Source of the DNA: Pseudomonas putida
GTDB taxonomy: Bacteria > Pseudomonadota > Gammaproteobacteria > Pseudomonadales > Pseudomonadaceae
Length of the DNA: 64,000 nt
Direction: 5' to 3'
Assembly: GCF_005080685.1 (NCBI RefSeq)
Contig: NZ_CP039371.1
Location: 3,286,001-3,350,000 of the forward strand
The translations under genes were made by a program, and so were the position numbers. The notes below the pieces were generated by a model that made no database searches, was not told where the DNA came from, and saw only the letters and a list, made by a program, of their open reading frames with translations. Positions 18,189-26,511 of the stretch are shown piece by piece (within the stretch, counting starts at the first letter, position 1; the number at the start of each line of letters is the position of its first letter).

Positions 18189-21187
18189 CGCCGCGTATTA
18201 CCCTGACGTTCACCGGCCTGCTGTTGTGCTCCACCGCGCTACCGACCCTGGCAGCGCCGATGACCGACTTCCAGCGCTTCACCAGCTACCCGTTCATGGA
18301 AAGAGGCTTTCGCGAAGCCAAGAAACAGAATTGGGCGGAGGTCGAACGCCTGACCCGCCACGTGCTCGGGCGGGTGCCCAACAACGACGAAGCCCGTGCC
18401 TTGTTGGTCGAGGCCCTGGCCCACCAGCGGCGTTACCAGGAAGCCGAAACCGAAGCCCAGCAACTGGAAGCCAGCCCCGAACACGCCGACGCCCTGCTGG
18501 AGCTGCGCCTGGCCTGGATCGAACAGGACCCTCCGGCAGCCAGCCAGGTCGACAAATGGCTGGCGGCCAGCGGCGGCAACCAGCGGGTACGCCTGTGGCA
18601 GGCCTACAGCCTGAGCCTGGCCAAATCCGATGGCGCAGCCAAGGCCCTGGACTGGCTAAACCAGCTATCCCCCCAGGGCGATGGCCGGGTATTGCGTCTG
18701 GCGCGGGCGAACTTCGCCGAACAGTTGCGCAACTGGAACGAAACCGTCGAACAGCTCGAGCCGCTGGCAGCCAAGGGCCAGTTGCCACCCGAGGACTGGC
18801 AGCGCCTGGCCAATGCCTACGTGCAGCAAGTCAACGAGGATGGATTGAACCGACTGCTGCCAAGTGCACCCTCGCCCGAGGCGGCCAACCAGGCCCGCCT
18901 GGCCATGGCCAACCGCGCGATCGCAGTCGACCACGACCAGCAGGCCAAGCGCTGGCTGCAAAGCCTGCCCCAACAACAGCTGGAGCAACCGCAGCAGCAA
19001 CAGCAACTCTGGGAGCTGGCACGTCAGAGCGGCGACGCGCCACTGGTGCGGCAACTGAGCAACGCCCTGCAGCGGCCATGCCTGGAGACCGTCGACTGGC
19101 TGTCGCAGCGCGACCCTGAACTGGCACGCGCCCAATTCAAGGATTGCACGCCGAGCGCCGATACCAGAGCCTACGCCGTGCTCAAGCAGCGCCTGTACGG
19201 CGATCCGCCGCAGCCCCCACAACCGCGCACCGCTGGCCAATGGGTAGCCCGCTACCGCCAGACCGGCGACTTGGCGGCGCTGGAGCAGGCCACCTACCTG
19301 TTGCTGCAAAATGGCCAGCAAGCCCAAGCCCAGCAGCTGCTGGAGCAGGCCTACGACCGCCGCCAGGGCCGGCTGAGCCCTTCCCTGCTACAGCGCCTGG
19401 GTAATCTCTACGCCCGCACCGACAGCCCGCTGTCCACGCCACGCATGCTCAGCCTCATTCCTCGTGTCGATAGCGCCACCCGCGGGCAACTGCTGGGTCG
19501 TCTGGCCGAGGCCGGGCAATGCGACGCCGTGCGCCAGGCGATACCGGCCAGCCCCAGCGAAGCCGGCCAATACCGCGCCCTGGGCCGCTGCGCCATGCCC
19601 GACCAGCCCGGCGAGGCCGTGGTCTATTACCAGGCCGCCGAACGTCTGGATTCAGGTCAGAGCCGCCTGCCCTTGGCTTATGCCCTGGAAGCGGCTGGTG
19701 ACTCCGAAACCGCGCTGCCGATCTGGCGCAGCCTGCCCGCCGACGCCTGGAACGACAACGCCCGCCTGACCGCCGCCAGCGGCGCGCTCAACGCCGGCGA
19801 CGCCGCGGCCGCGCGTCGCTACTGGGACGCCGCCGCCCACAGCACCGCCGATGACTGGGCTCTGGGCGCCGCCATCGCCCAACGCCAGGGCGACCTGCAA
19901 GCCGCCCTGGACATGCAGCGCCAGGCCCTGGCCCACAACCCGCGCGCCGACCACTACTACGCAGCCGCCAACACCGCGCAACTGGCCGGTGACACCGCCC
20001 AGAGCACCGCCTGGATGGCCGAAGCGGTGCGCCTGGCGCCCGACCAGCCGCGCTACCGCGCCGATTACGGCATGCGCCTGGCGAGCTCGCAGGATTCGGC
20101 CCAGCGACGCCAGTCGATCCCCTACCTGGAACGCGCCACCCACGACTTCCCCGAGGACTACCGGCTCGGCGAAACCCTGGCGCTGCGCTACGACGACGTC
20201 GAGGACAGCGCCGCAGCGCGCCGCGAGCTGCGCCGGGTGATCGATGTGGAACAGAACGTGGTCGATGGCGACGACGAATACGGCAGCCTGGAAGCACGCA
20301 AGTATCGCCAGCGGCGGGCCCACGAAGCGTTGTCGCGACGCGATACCATCACCCTGGCCAGCACCTGGTCGCCGGCCGGCACCTCGACCAACGACCGCTT
20401 CCTCGACAATGGCGTGCGCAGCGGCAGCGACCGCCGCGCCCAATCGCAGAACGTGCAACTGGCGATGTGGGACCACGCCTTGGGCGAGGAGCCCAGCCGC
20501 AACGGCCGTACCCTGTCGGTGTATGGCAGGGTCCTGTTCGGTGGCCAAAGCCGCACCGACTACGCGCAAAGCATGGGCACCGGCATCGGCCTGCGCTACA
20601 AGCCGTTCGGCCAGGCCAACCTCAACCTCTATGCCGAGCTCTATCACCAGCGCCAGATCGACAGCGAACACTACGACGGCCTGAGCCTGGGTGAGCTGCT
20701 CAGCCCGAGCAAGGTCGGCGACAACTGGGGCGACCTGCGCAGCCACGCCGAATCGAGCAACGATCTGCTGCTGCGCGCAACCGCCTCGTTCCTCGACCAA
20801 GGCGACTGGCGCAACGACTGGCGCATCGACGAAGACGACTGGAACGAGCGCTTCCTCTACCTGGACGCCGCCTGGTGGACCCGCGCCGGTGACCACGCCT
20901 GGCTGTCACGCTACCAGCAGGGCCATGCCTGGAAGCTGCCGGGCAATTCGCCACAAACCATCATGCCTTACGGTTTTCTCGAGTTCTCCGCCCAGGACCC
21001 GAGCAACGACTGGCGCCAGGACGCACGCGCCGGGGTCGGTGTGCGCTGGCAATGGTGGTTCGATGACGACCGCTACAACGCCTACCGCGGCTCGCTGAAA
21101 GTGCGCGCCGAGTACCAGCAGTCGCTGGGTGGCAATCTCTATGAGCGCGCCAATGGCGTGCTGGTAGGTGCGGAGCTGACCTTCTGA
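18185..21187 (+). CDS. nfrA: NfrA-type outer-membrane protein (phage N4 receptor homologue, exopolysaccharide porin)
   Basis: 1000 residues. Signal peptide (about 1-23, cut after TLAA), a long helical TPR-like superhelix (about 30-690), and a C-terminal domain (about 700-1000) rich in aromatic and alternating residues that ends in phenylalanine (GAELTF), as outer-membrane barrels do. Matches the bacteriophage N4 adsorption protein A family. The architecture (periplasmic TPR scaffold plus barrel) parallels PgaA and BcsC, which export polysaccharides. Overlaps nfrB by ATGA and the next gene by TGATG, so translation is coupled. Confidence 0.92.
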   Translation: MTPRITLTFTGLLLCSTALPTLAAPMTDFQRFTSYPFMERGFREAKKQNWAEVERLTRHVLGRVPNNDEARALLVEALAHQRRYQEAETEAQQLEASPEHADALLELRLAWIEQDPPAASQVDKWLAASGGNQRVRLWQAYSLSLAKSDGAAKALDWLNQLSPQGDGRVLRLARANFAEQLRNWNETVEQLEPLAAKGQLPPEDWQRLANAYVQQVNEDGLNRLLPSAPSPEAANQARLAMANRAIAVDHDQQAKRWLQSLPQQQLEQPQQQQQLWELARQSGDAPLVRQLSNALQRPCLETVDWLSQRDPELARAQFKDCTPSADTRAYAVLKQRLYGDPPQPPQPRTAGQWVARYRQTGDLAALEQATYLLLQNGQQAQAQQLLEQAYDRRQGRLSPSLLQRLGNLYARTDSPLSTPRMLSLIPRVDSATRGQLLGRLAEAGQCDAVRQAIPASPSEAGQYRALGRCAMPDQPGEAVVYYQAAERLDSGQSRLPLAYALEAAGDSETALPIWRSLPADAWNDNARLTAASGALNAGDAAAARRYWDAAAHSTADDWALGAAIAQRQGDLQAALDMQRQALAHNPRADHYYAAANTAQLAGDTAQSTAWMAEAVRLAPDQPRYRADYGMRLASSQDSAQRRQSIPYLERATHDFPEDYRLGETLALRYDDVEDSAAARRELRRVIDVEQNVVDGDDEYGSLEARKYRQRRAHEALSRRDTITLASTWSPAGTSTNDRFLDNGVRSGSDRRAQSQNVQLAMWDHALGEEPSRNGRTLSVYGRVLFGGQSRTDYAQSMGTGIGLRYKPFGQANLNLYAELYHQRQIDSEHYDGLSLGELLSPSKVGDNWGDLRSHAESSNDLLLRATASFLDQGDWRNDWRIDEDDWNERFLYLDAAWWTRAGDHAWLSRYQQGHAWKLPGNSPQTIMPYGFLEFSAQDPSNDWRQDARAGVGVRWQWWFDDDRYNAYRGSLKVRAEYQQSLGGNLYERANGVLVGAELTF

Positions 21188-22026
21188 TGCGTACCCTCAT
21201 GGCAATTCTCATCCTCGCTTTCGGCCTCCCGGCCATGGCCGACCAGCGTCTGTTCTACCAGCCGCTGAACAACCACGCCTCGGTCACTCCGGCGCAATGG
21301 CAGCAGCTGTGGCGCGACACCGTGGCACAAGGTGGCAGGACCCTGATCGTGCAATGGAGTGCCTATGGCGACAGCGACTTCGGCGGCGCCAAGGGCTGGC
21401 TCGCCAGCAGTTTGCGCGAGGCCCACGCCCAAGGCCTGGAACTGGTACTGGGGCTGTACATGGACCCGGGCTATTACCAACGTATCGAGGAACTCGACGA
21501 CGACGGCCTGAGCAACTACTGGAAGGCCCAACTGGGGCGCTCGCTAGAGCAGTACAAACAGGTACGCGACGGCTGGGACCTGCCGGTGGCCGGTTGGTAC
21601 CTGCCCATGGAACTCGATGACTGGCATTTTCGCCAACCCTCGCGTCGCGAAGCCTTGCAGCGTCAATTGCAGGCGTTCAACCGGCAGTTGGACAAGCCGG
21701 TGCATATCAGTGCCTTCAGTGCAGGCAAACTGGCGCCACGGGTCAACGCCCAGTGGTTGGAGCAGTTGGCCGCAGTGGGTTTGAAGGTCTGGTGGCAGGA
21801 CGGCGCCGGCACCGGACGCCTGCCGCCGCTGGTACGCCAGAGCTACGAACAGGCCTTGCCGTGCCAGGTGGGTGTGGTACGCGAGGCGTTTCGCCAGGTC
21901 AGTGCACCCGGCCAACCGTTCCGAGCCGAACCTGCGCAACCGTTGCTCGGCAGCGGTTGCCATGCCGAGGCGGTGTTCGCGTTGAGCTATCGTTCATGGG
22001 CCCAGGGTATTCTGCGGCGCGATTGA
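21187..22026 (+). CDS. Periplasmic DUF4434-family protein (glycosidase-like barrel), YbcH position
   Basis: 279 residues with a clear signal peptide (MRTLMAILILAFGLPAMA, cut before DQ). The rest resembles DUF4434, a predicted TIM-barrel family related to glycoside hydrolases: QRLFYQPLNNH, TLIVQWSAYGD, GWYLPMELDDWHF. In E. coli the nfrAB operon is followed by ybcH, a periplasmic protein of similar size; this gene occupies the same place and is probably its equivalent. A role in trimming or modifying the exported polysaccharide is inferred. One-base overlap with nfrA, 15 bases before the cyclase gene. Confidence 0.75.
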   Translation: MRTLMAILILAFGLPAMADQRLFYQPLNNHASVTPAQWQQLWRDTVAQGGRTLIVQWSAYGDSDFGGAKGWLASSLREAHAQGLELVLGLYMDPGYYQRIEELDDDGLSNYWKAQLGRSLEQYKQVRDGWDLPVAGWYLPMELDDWHFRQPSRREALQRQLQAFNRQLDKPVHISAFSAGKLAPRVNAQWLEQLAAVGLKVWWQDGAGTGRLPPLVRQSYEQALPCQVGVVREAFRQVSAPGQPFRAEPAQPLLGSGCHAEAVFALSYRSWAQGILRRD

Positions 22027-22041
22027 CCAGCCGGAGCCTCC

Positions 22042-23118
22042 ATGTTCAAGACCATCGAAGCCCATGTGCGCAAGCAGGTTGCCCCTGCGGCGCTGCGTTC
22101 GGAATTTCGCCAGCATGAGTTCGAGGCGTTGCGCCCGTTCTGCATACTGATTTTTTGGGTAAGCATCGGCATCTGGCTGGTGTTCGACCTGATCGTCAGT
22201 TTCATCGGCGGCCAGGGTTTCACCTGGCGCTCATGGGCTTTTCTGGGGCTGCTTGGCAGCCTTACCGTGGTCCTTCGCTTCACCCGCCGCAGCCATCACT
22301 TCGACGTGCTCAATCTCGTGTTCGTGGCGGTCATCACGCTGGGCATCCGCCTGGTCATCGAAGGCATTCCCATCCAGTTACGCCCGGTGTGGCTGGTATT
22401 GGGGGTGTCGACCGTGCTCTATGCGGTGTCGGTGCTGCCGGTGCGGCGCTGGTCGTTCTTCTGCACCCTGGCGATCAGTTGGTCGTTGCTCAACCCGTTC
22501 TACCACACCCGCATCGACATCGATGACCTCGAAGGCGTGATGCTGCTGGCCTATGCGGTATTTCTCAGCGGCCTGGTGATCTACAGCTACCTGCAGATGC
22601 GCCAAGCCAAACTGCACAATTTCTACCTGTCCAAGGTCCTGCTCGACCAAGCCTACATCGATGCGCTCACCGAAATTCCAAACCGCCGCGCCTTCATGGC
22701 CAATGCCGAGCGATACATCAGCGTTCCTGCCGCGGGGCAGTACTTGGCGATGATCGATATCGACAACTTCAAGCGGGTCAACGACCGTTTCGGCCATGAT
22801 ATCGGCGATGAAGTGCTCAAGCGGGTGGCCATGCACATCAAGGCGGTCATGGCCGGCCACGATTACGCACGACTGGGTGGCGAAGAGTTCGCGATCTTCT
22901 TCCAGGGCGTGTCCGAACTTGGCGCCGAGCACGAGGTGGACGCCTTGTGTCAACGGGTACGCGACGATCTCGGCGAGCCGCCGGTGACGATCAGTATCGG
23001 CCTGACGCGGGTAGATGCCGGCGACAACCTGAGCGCGGCCCTGATCCGCGCGGACCAGGCGCTGTATACCGCCAAGCACAACGGTAAGGACCGCTACGTG
23101 CTGTGGGTGGCGCCTTAG
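22042..23118 (+). CDS. Membrane diguanylate cyclase (GGDEF) linked to nfrAB
   Basis: 358 residues. About six membrane helices fill residues 30-190, followed by a GGDEF domain (about 200-355) with an intact RLGGEEF motif and the expected IDIDNFKRVND metal site. The inhibitory RxxD position reads MAGH, so feedback inhibition by c-di-GMP is probably absent. Last gene of the wecB-nfrB-nfrA-DUF4434 operon (15-base gap), so it very likely supplies c-di-GMP locally to the MshEN domain of NfrB. In E. coli the corresponding cyclase DgcJ is encoded elsewhere. Its end overlaps the convergent sensor kinase gene by 4 bases. Confidence 0.9.
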   Translation: MFKTIEAHVRKQVAPAALRSEFRQHEFEALRPFCILIFWVSIGIWLVFDLIVSFIGGQGFTWRSWAFLGLLGSLTVVLRFTRRSHHFDVLNLVFVAVITLGIRLVIEGIPIQLRPVWLVLGVSTVLYAVSVLPVRRWSFFCTLAISWSLLNPFYHTRIDIDDLEGVMLLAYAVFLSGLVIYSYLQMRQAKLHNFYLSKVLLDQAYIDALTEIPNRRAFMANAERYISVPAAGQYLAMIDIDNFKRVNDRFGHDIGDEVLKRVAMHIKAVMAGHDYARLGGEEFAIFFQGVSELGAEHEVDALCQRVRDDLGEPPVTISIGLTRVDAGDNLSAALIRADQALYTAKHNGKDRYVLWVAP

Positions 23119-24428
23119 ACGACAGGTGCCCCGGCAGCCGGCAGGCGAATGACGAACTGCGCCCCACCCAGCGCCGATTGCATCACCGTCAGCGTGCCGC
23201 CCTGGCCCTCGATGGCGCGCCGGCTGATCGCCAGGCCCAGGCCGAAGCCGCCGGTTCCGCGGTCGCGACTGCGGTCCAGGCGGTAGAACGGCTGGAAGAT
23301 GCGCTCACGCTCCTCGACCGGAATGCCGATACCATCGTCCTCAACAGACAGCAGGCAAGCGCCGTGCGGGTCCAGCCGCAGGCGCAGCAGCAGGCTCTGA
23401 TCGCAATAGCGCATGGCATTGCGCACCAGGTTTTGCACCGCCCGGGCCGTCAGCCTCGGGTCGAGTACAAAGCGCGGCAGTTCGCCTTCGGCGCGCACCT
23501 CCCAGCGGATGCCGCGACTGTCGAGTTCCTCGGCAAAGCCACCCAGCACGCTGTCCACCAGTTCCAGCAGTGATACCTCGACACGTTCACGTGCCTGGTC
23601 GGCGTTGTACAGGCGGCTGTACGACAGCAACTCCAGTACCAGTTCGTCGAGTTCCCGGACATGGCCCACCAGCTCCAGCAGGCGCTTGCGGCTGGCCGGC
23701 GGCACCTCGTCGAACAGCAACACAAGGCCGAAATCCAGGCGCGTCAACGGCGTGCGCAACTCGTGGGAGACTGCGTCGAGCAACTCGCGTTGCTGATTGA
23801 CGTGGCGCTCCAGGTCGCCGGCCATGGTATCGAACACGCCCGCCAGCTCGCCGATGTTCGAATGCGGGGATATCTGCGTGCGCTCGGCCATCTGCCCTTG
23901 GCCCAGTCGTCGTGCGGTTTCCTTGAGGCGTTCCAGGTCGCGCCAGTGTGGCCACAACCACAGCAGCAGGCAGCCGAGCATGGCGGCGCCGATCAGCACG
24001 GTCACGCCCCACGACAGCAAGTTGATGTCCAGCGGGTCGGGCGGCGAATGCAAACGCACCAGCCAGCCGTCGCCCAGTGGAGCCAGGACGGTTTCGTAGT
24101 AGCCCCATTCCGCGATGCGTACCGCGTGCAAGCCGTGCTCCAGGCGCCCGCGCTCCGCAGCGCCCAGGCCGGCATCATCCATGCGCAGCAGCTTGATTTC
24201 GAGCGGCGCGAAGGTTTGCGCCAATTCCTGCTCCACCGCCGGCCACCGCTCCCGCGGGGCCTGCTGAAACTGGCGCACGATCAGCGCCTGCACGCCCTTG
24301 GCCTGCGCCAGGTTGTAGGCGGTGTAGCGCTCATGGAACAAGCCGACGATGGCCTGGGGGATGAACAGGATGGCCCCGGCATAGGCAACGATGATCACCA
24401 GGTACAGGCGCACCAGAAGTTTCAGCAT
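23115..24428 (-). CDS. Sensor histidine kinase, RstB-like
   Basis: 437 residues. Two membrane helices (about 7-30 and 140-160) flank a ~110-residue periplasmic sensor domain; then HAMP (about 162-212), HisKA with H222 in AVSHELRTPLTR, and an ATPase domain with NLVRNAMRY (N box), VEDDGIGIP and GTGGFGLGLAI. Order and lengths match RstB. It lies 6 bases downstream of its response regulator, forming a two-component operon. Signal unknown; the divergent RND pump genes suggest the pump as a target. Confidence 0.9.
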   Translation of the reverse strand: MLKLLVRLYLVIIVAYAGAILFIPQAIVGLFHERYTAYNLAQAKGVQALIVRQFQQAPRERWPAVEQELAQTFAPLEIKLLRMDDAGLGAAERGRLEHGLHAVRIAEWGYYETVLAPLGDGWLVRLHSPPDPLDINLLSWGVTVLIGAAMLGCLLLWLWPHWRDLERLKETARRLGQGQMAERTQISPHSNIGELAGVFDTMAGDLERHVNQQRELLDAVSHELRTPLTRLDFGLVLLFDEVPPASRKRLLELVGHVRELDELVLELLSYSRLYNADQARERVEVSLLELVDSVLGGFAEELDSRGIRWEVRAEGELPRFVLDPRLTARAVQNLVRNAMRYCDQSLLLRLRLDPHGACLLSVEDDGIGIPVEERERIFQPFYRLDRSRDRGTGGFGLGLAISRRAIEGQGGTLTVMQSALGGAQFVIRLPAAGAPVV

Positions 24429-24434
24429 GGGGCC

Positions 24435-25136
24435 TCAGCACTCCCACTCGACGCGGCTGAACAGATAGCCCTTGCCCCACACCGTCTTGATCTTGCGCGC
24501 TTCGCCGGCGTGGTCGTCGAACTTGCGTCGCAGCTTGGAGATGGCCACGTCCACCGAGCGGTCGGTGCCGTTGAACTCGATGCCGCGCAGCTGCTGCAGG
24601 ATGCGGTCGCGGCTGAGCACCTCGCCGGCGTTGCGGGCCAGCACCACCAGCAGGTTGTACTCGCCGCTCGACAGCTCCACCTCCTCGCCTCGCCAGCAGA
24701 CCACGCGCTCGGCCAGCTCGATGCGCAGGCCGCCAATGAGGATCTGCTCGTTGTCCAGGCGTGGCTCGTTGACGCTGCTGCGGCGCAGCAGCGTGCGTAC
24801 GCGGGCCAGCAGCACCCGAGGTTCGCAGGGCTTGGTGACGTAGTCGTCGGCGCCCATCTCCAGGCCCAGGACCTGGTCGTGGCTGTCGTCACGGGCGGTC
24901 AGCATGATGATCGGCAGGCTTTGCGAAGCCTGGCGCAGCAGACGGCACACCTGCAGGCCGTCCATGCCGGGGAGCATCAGGTCGAGGATGACCAGGTCGG
25001 GTTTGGCCTGGCGGAACGCGTCCAGCACGTGGTCGCCGCGGGCGATCACCCGGACGTGGAAATCATTGCGTTGCAGGTAGCTGGCGATCAGTTCGCAAAG
25101 CGCGCTGTCGTCTTCGACCAGAAGGATGTTTGGCAT
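24435..25136 (-). CDS. OmpR-family response regulator, RstA-like
   Basis: 233 residues. Receiver domain with acidic pair D9/D10, phospho-acceptor D52 (LVILDLMLP), T in MLTARDD and K in VTKPCEP, followed by a winged-helix DNA-binding domain (about 135-230) ending VKTVWGKGYLF-like (KTVWGKGYLF). First gene of the operon with the RstB-like kinase. The 188-base gap to the divergent RND adaptor gene probably holds promoters for both directions, so it is the likely regulator of the pump. That link is inferred from position only. Confidence 0.92.
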   Translation of the reverse strand: MPNILLVEDDSALCELIASYLQRNDFHVRVIARGDHVLDAFRQAKPDLVILDLMLPGMDGLQVCRLLRQASQSLPIIMLTARDDSHDQVLGLEMGADDYVTKPCEPRVLLARVRTLLRRSSVNEPRLDNEQILIGGLRIELAERVVCWRGEEVELSSGEYNLLVVLARNAGEVLSRDRILQQLRGIEFNGTDRSVDVAISKLRRKFDDHAGEARKIKTVWGKGYLFSRVEWEC

Positions 25137-25324
25137 AAGGGCATGGCTGGCGTTTTAGGGAGTTGTCACTGGCGATGAAGCCAGTACAGTGATTCGCAGG
25201 ATATAGAACCCTACAACGTCACAGGACCATTCTTCACACTTTTTCACACACATCCTACAGCTGGTAACAGCCTCCCCGGGCAGCGTTGGCTTAGGATACC
25301 TCCGGTCATCATCGGAAGATCCGC

Positions 25325-26500
25325 ATGCCTATTATCCGCCCCGCCCGCCTGCGCCAGTTCGCGCTCATGGCGTTCTTCACCCTGCCCCTCGCCGCTTGCG
25401 ACGATGGCGCCGAGCAGGAAGACCAGCAACCCACGCCCCAGGTAAGGGTCGAGACCTTGCAACTGCAGCCCCTGGCCATCAGCAGCGAGCTCAGCGGCCG
25501 CCTGTTGGCGCCGCGTACCGCCGAAGTTCGCGCACGCGTGGCCGGGGTGGTGCTCAAGCGCGTGTACCGCGAAGGCAGCGACGTCAAGCAAGGCGACGTG
25601 CTGTTTCTCATCGACCCGGCCCCGTTCAAGGCCGACCACGACAGTGCCCGCGCCACCCTGGCCAAGGCCGAAGCCAACCGCTACCAGGCCCGCCTGCAGG
25701 AGCAGCGCTACCGCCAACTGGTCGACGACAGGGCCGTCAGCCGCCAGGAGTACGACAACGCGCGCGCCACCTTCTTGCAGGCCGAGGCCGAGGTTGCCGC
25801 GGCCAAGGCGGCGCTGGAGCGCGCACGCCTGAACCTGGGCTACGCCACCGTCACCGCGCCGATCTCCGGGCGCATCGGTCGCGCCCTGGTCACCGAAGGC
25901 GCGCTGGTGGGGCAAAACGAGAGCACGGCGCTGGCGACCATCCAGCAGCTCGACCCGATCCACGCCGACGTCACCCAGTCAACCCGCGAGCTCACCGCCT
26001 TGCGTCGCGCCCTGCGCGCCGGCGAACTGCAACAGGTGGGCGACGGCCAGGCCCGCGCCACCCTCGTGCAGGACGATGGCAGCACCTATCCGTTGCCCGG
26101 CACGTTGCTGTTCTCCGACATCAGTGTCGACCCGAGCACCAACCAGATCACCCTGCGCAGCGAATTCCCCAATCCCGATCTCGACCTGCTACCTGGCAGC
26201 TACGTACGCGTGCGTCTGGAACAGGCGGTGCAACCCAAGGGGTTGAGCGTGCCACAACGGGCCATCCTGCGCGACAGCGCCGGGGTGCCCAAGGTACTGG
26301 TGGTCGACGACCAGGCGCGCATCAGCGAGCGTCAGGTTGTGCTGGGCAGCGCCCAGGGCGACCGCTGGCGCGTCACCGAGGGCCTGGCCGCTGGCGAGCG
26401 CGTGGTGATCGAGGGCCTGCAGCACGTCAAGGCTGGCGACCAGGTCCAGGTCGATGCGGCTGCGGACGCTCAACCCGTTGCCCAGCGCACCGATCAGTGA
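25325..26500 (+). CDS. RND efflux pump periplasmic adaptor (membrane fusion protein)
   Basis: 391 residues. Lipoprotein signal with lipobox LPLAAC (Cys at about residue 23). Then barrel-sandwich half (RVAGVVLKRVYREGSDVKQGDVLFLIDP), alpha-hairpin (about 100-170), APISGRIGRALVTEGALVG lipoyl half, beta-barrel and membrane-proximal domains. Typical HlyD/MexA-type adaptor that joins an RND transporter to an outer-membrane channel. 11 bases upstream of the transporter gene. No outer-membrane channel gene follows, so a shared TolC/OprM-type channel is presumably used. Confidence 0.93.
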   Translation: MPIIRPARLRQFALMAFFTLPLAACDDGAEQEDQQPTPQVRVETLQLQPLAISSELSGRLLAPRTAEVRARVAGVVLKRVYREGSDVKQGDVLFLIDPAPFKADHDSARATLAKAEANRYQARLQEQRYRQLVDDRAVSRQEYDNARATFLQAEAEVAAAKAALERARLNLGYATVTAPISGRIGRALVTEGALVGQNESTALATIQQLDPIHADVTQSTRELTALRRALRAGELQQVGDGQARATLVQDDGSTYPLPGTLLFSDISVDPSTNQITLRSEFPNPDLDLLPGSYVRVRLEQAVQPKGLSVPQRAILRDSAGVPKVLVVDDQARISERQVVLGSAQGDRWRVTEGLAAGERVVIEGLQHVKAGDQVQVDAAADAQPVAQRTDQ

Positions 26501-26511
26501 GGGCCTGAGCC

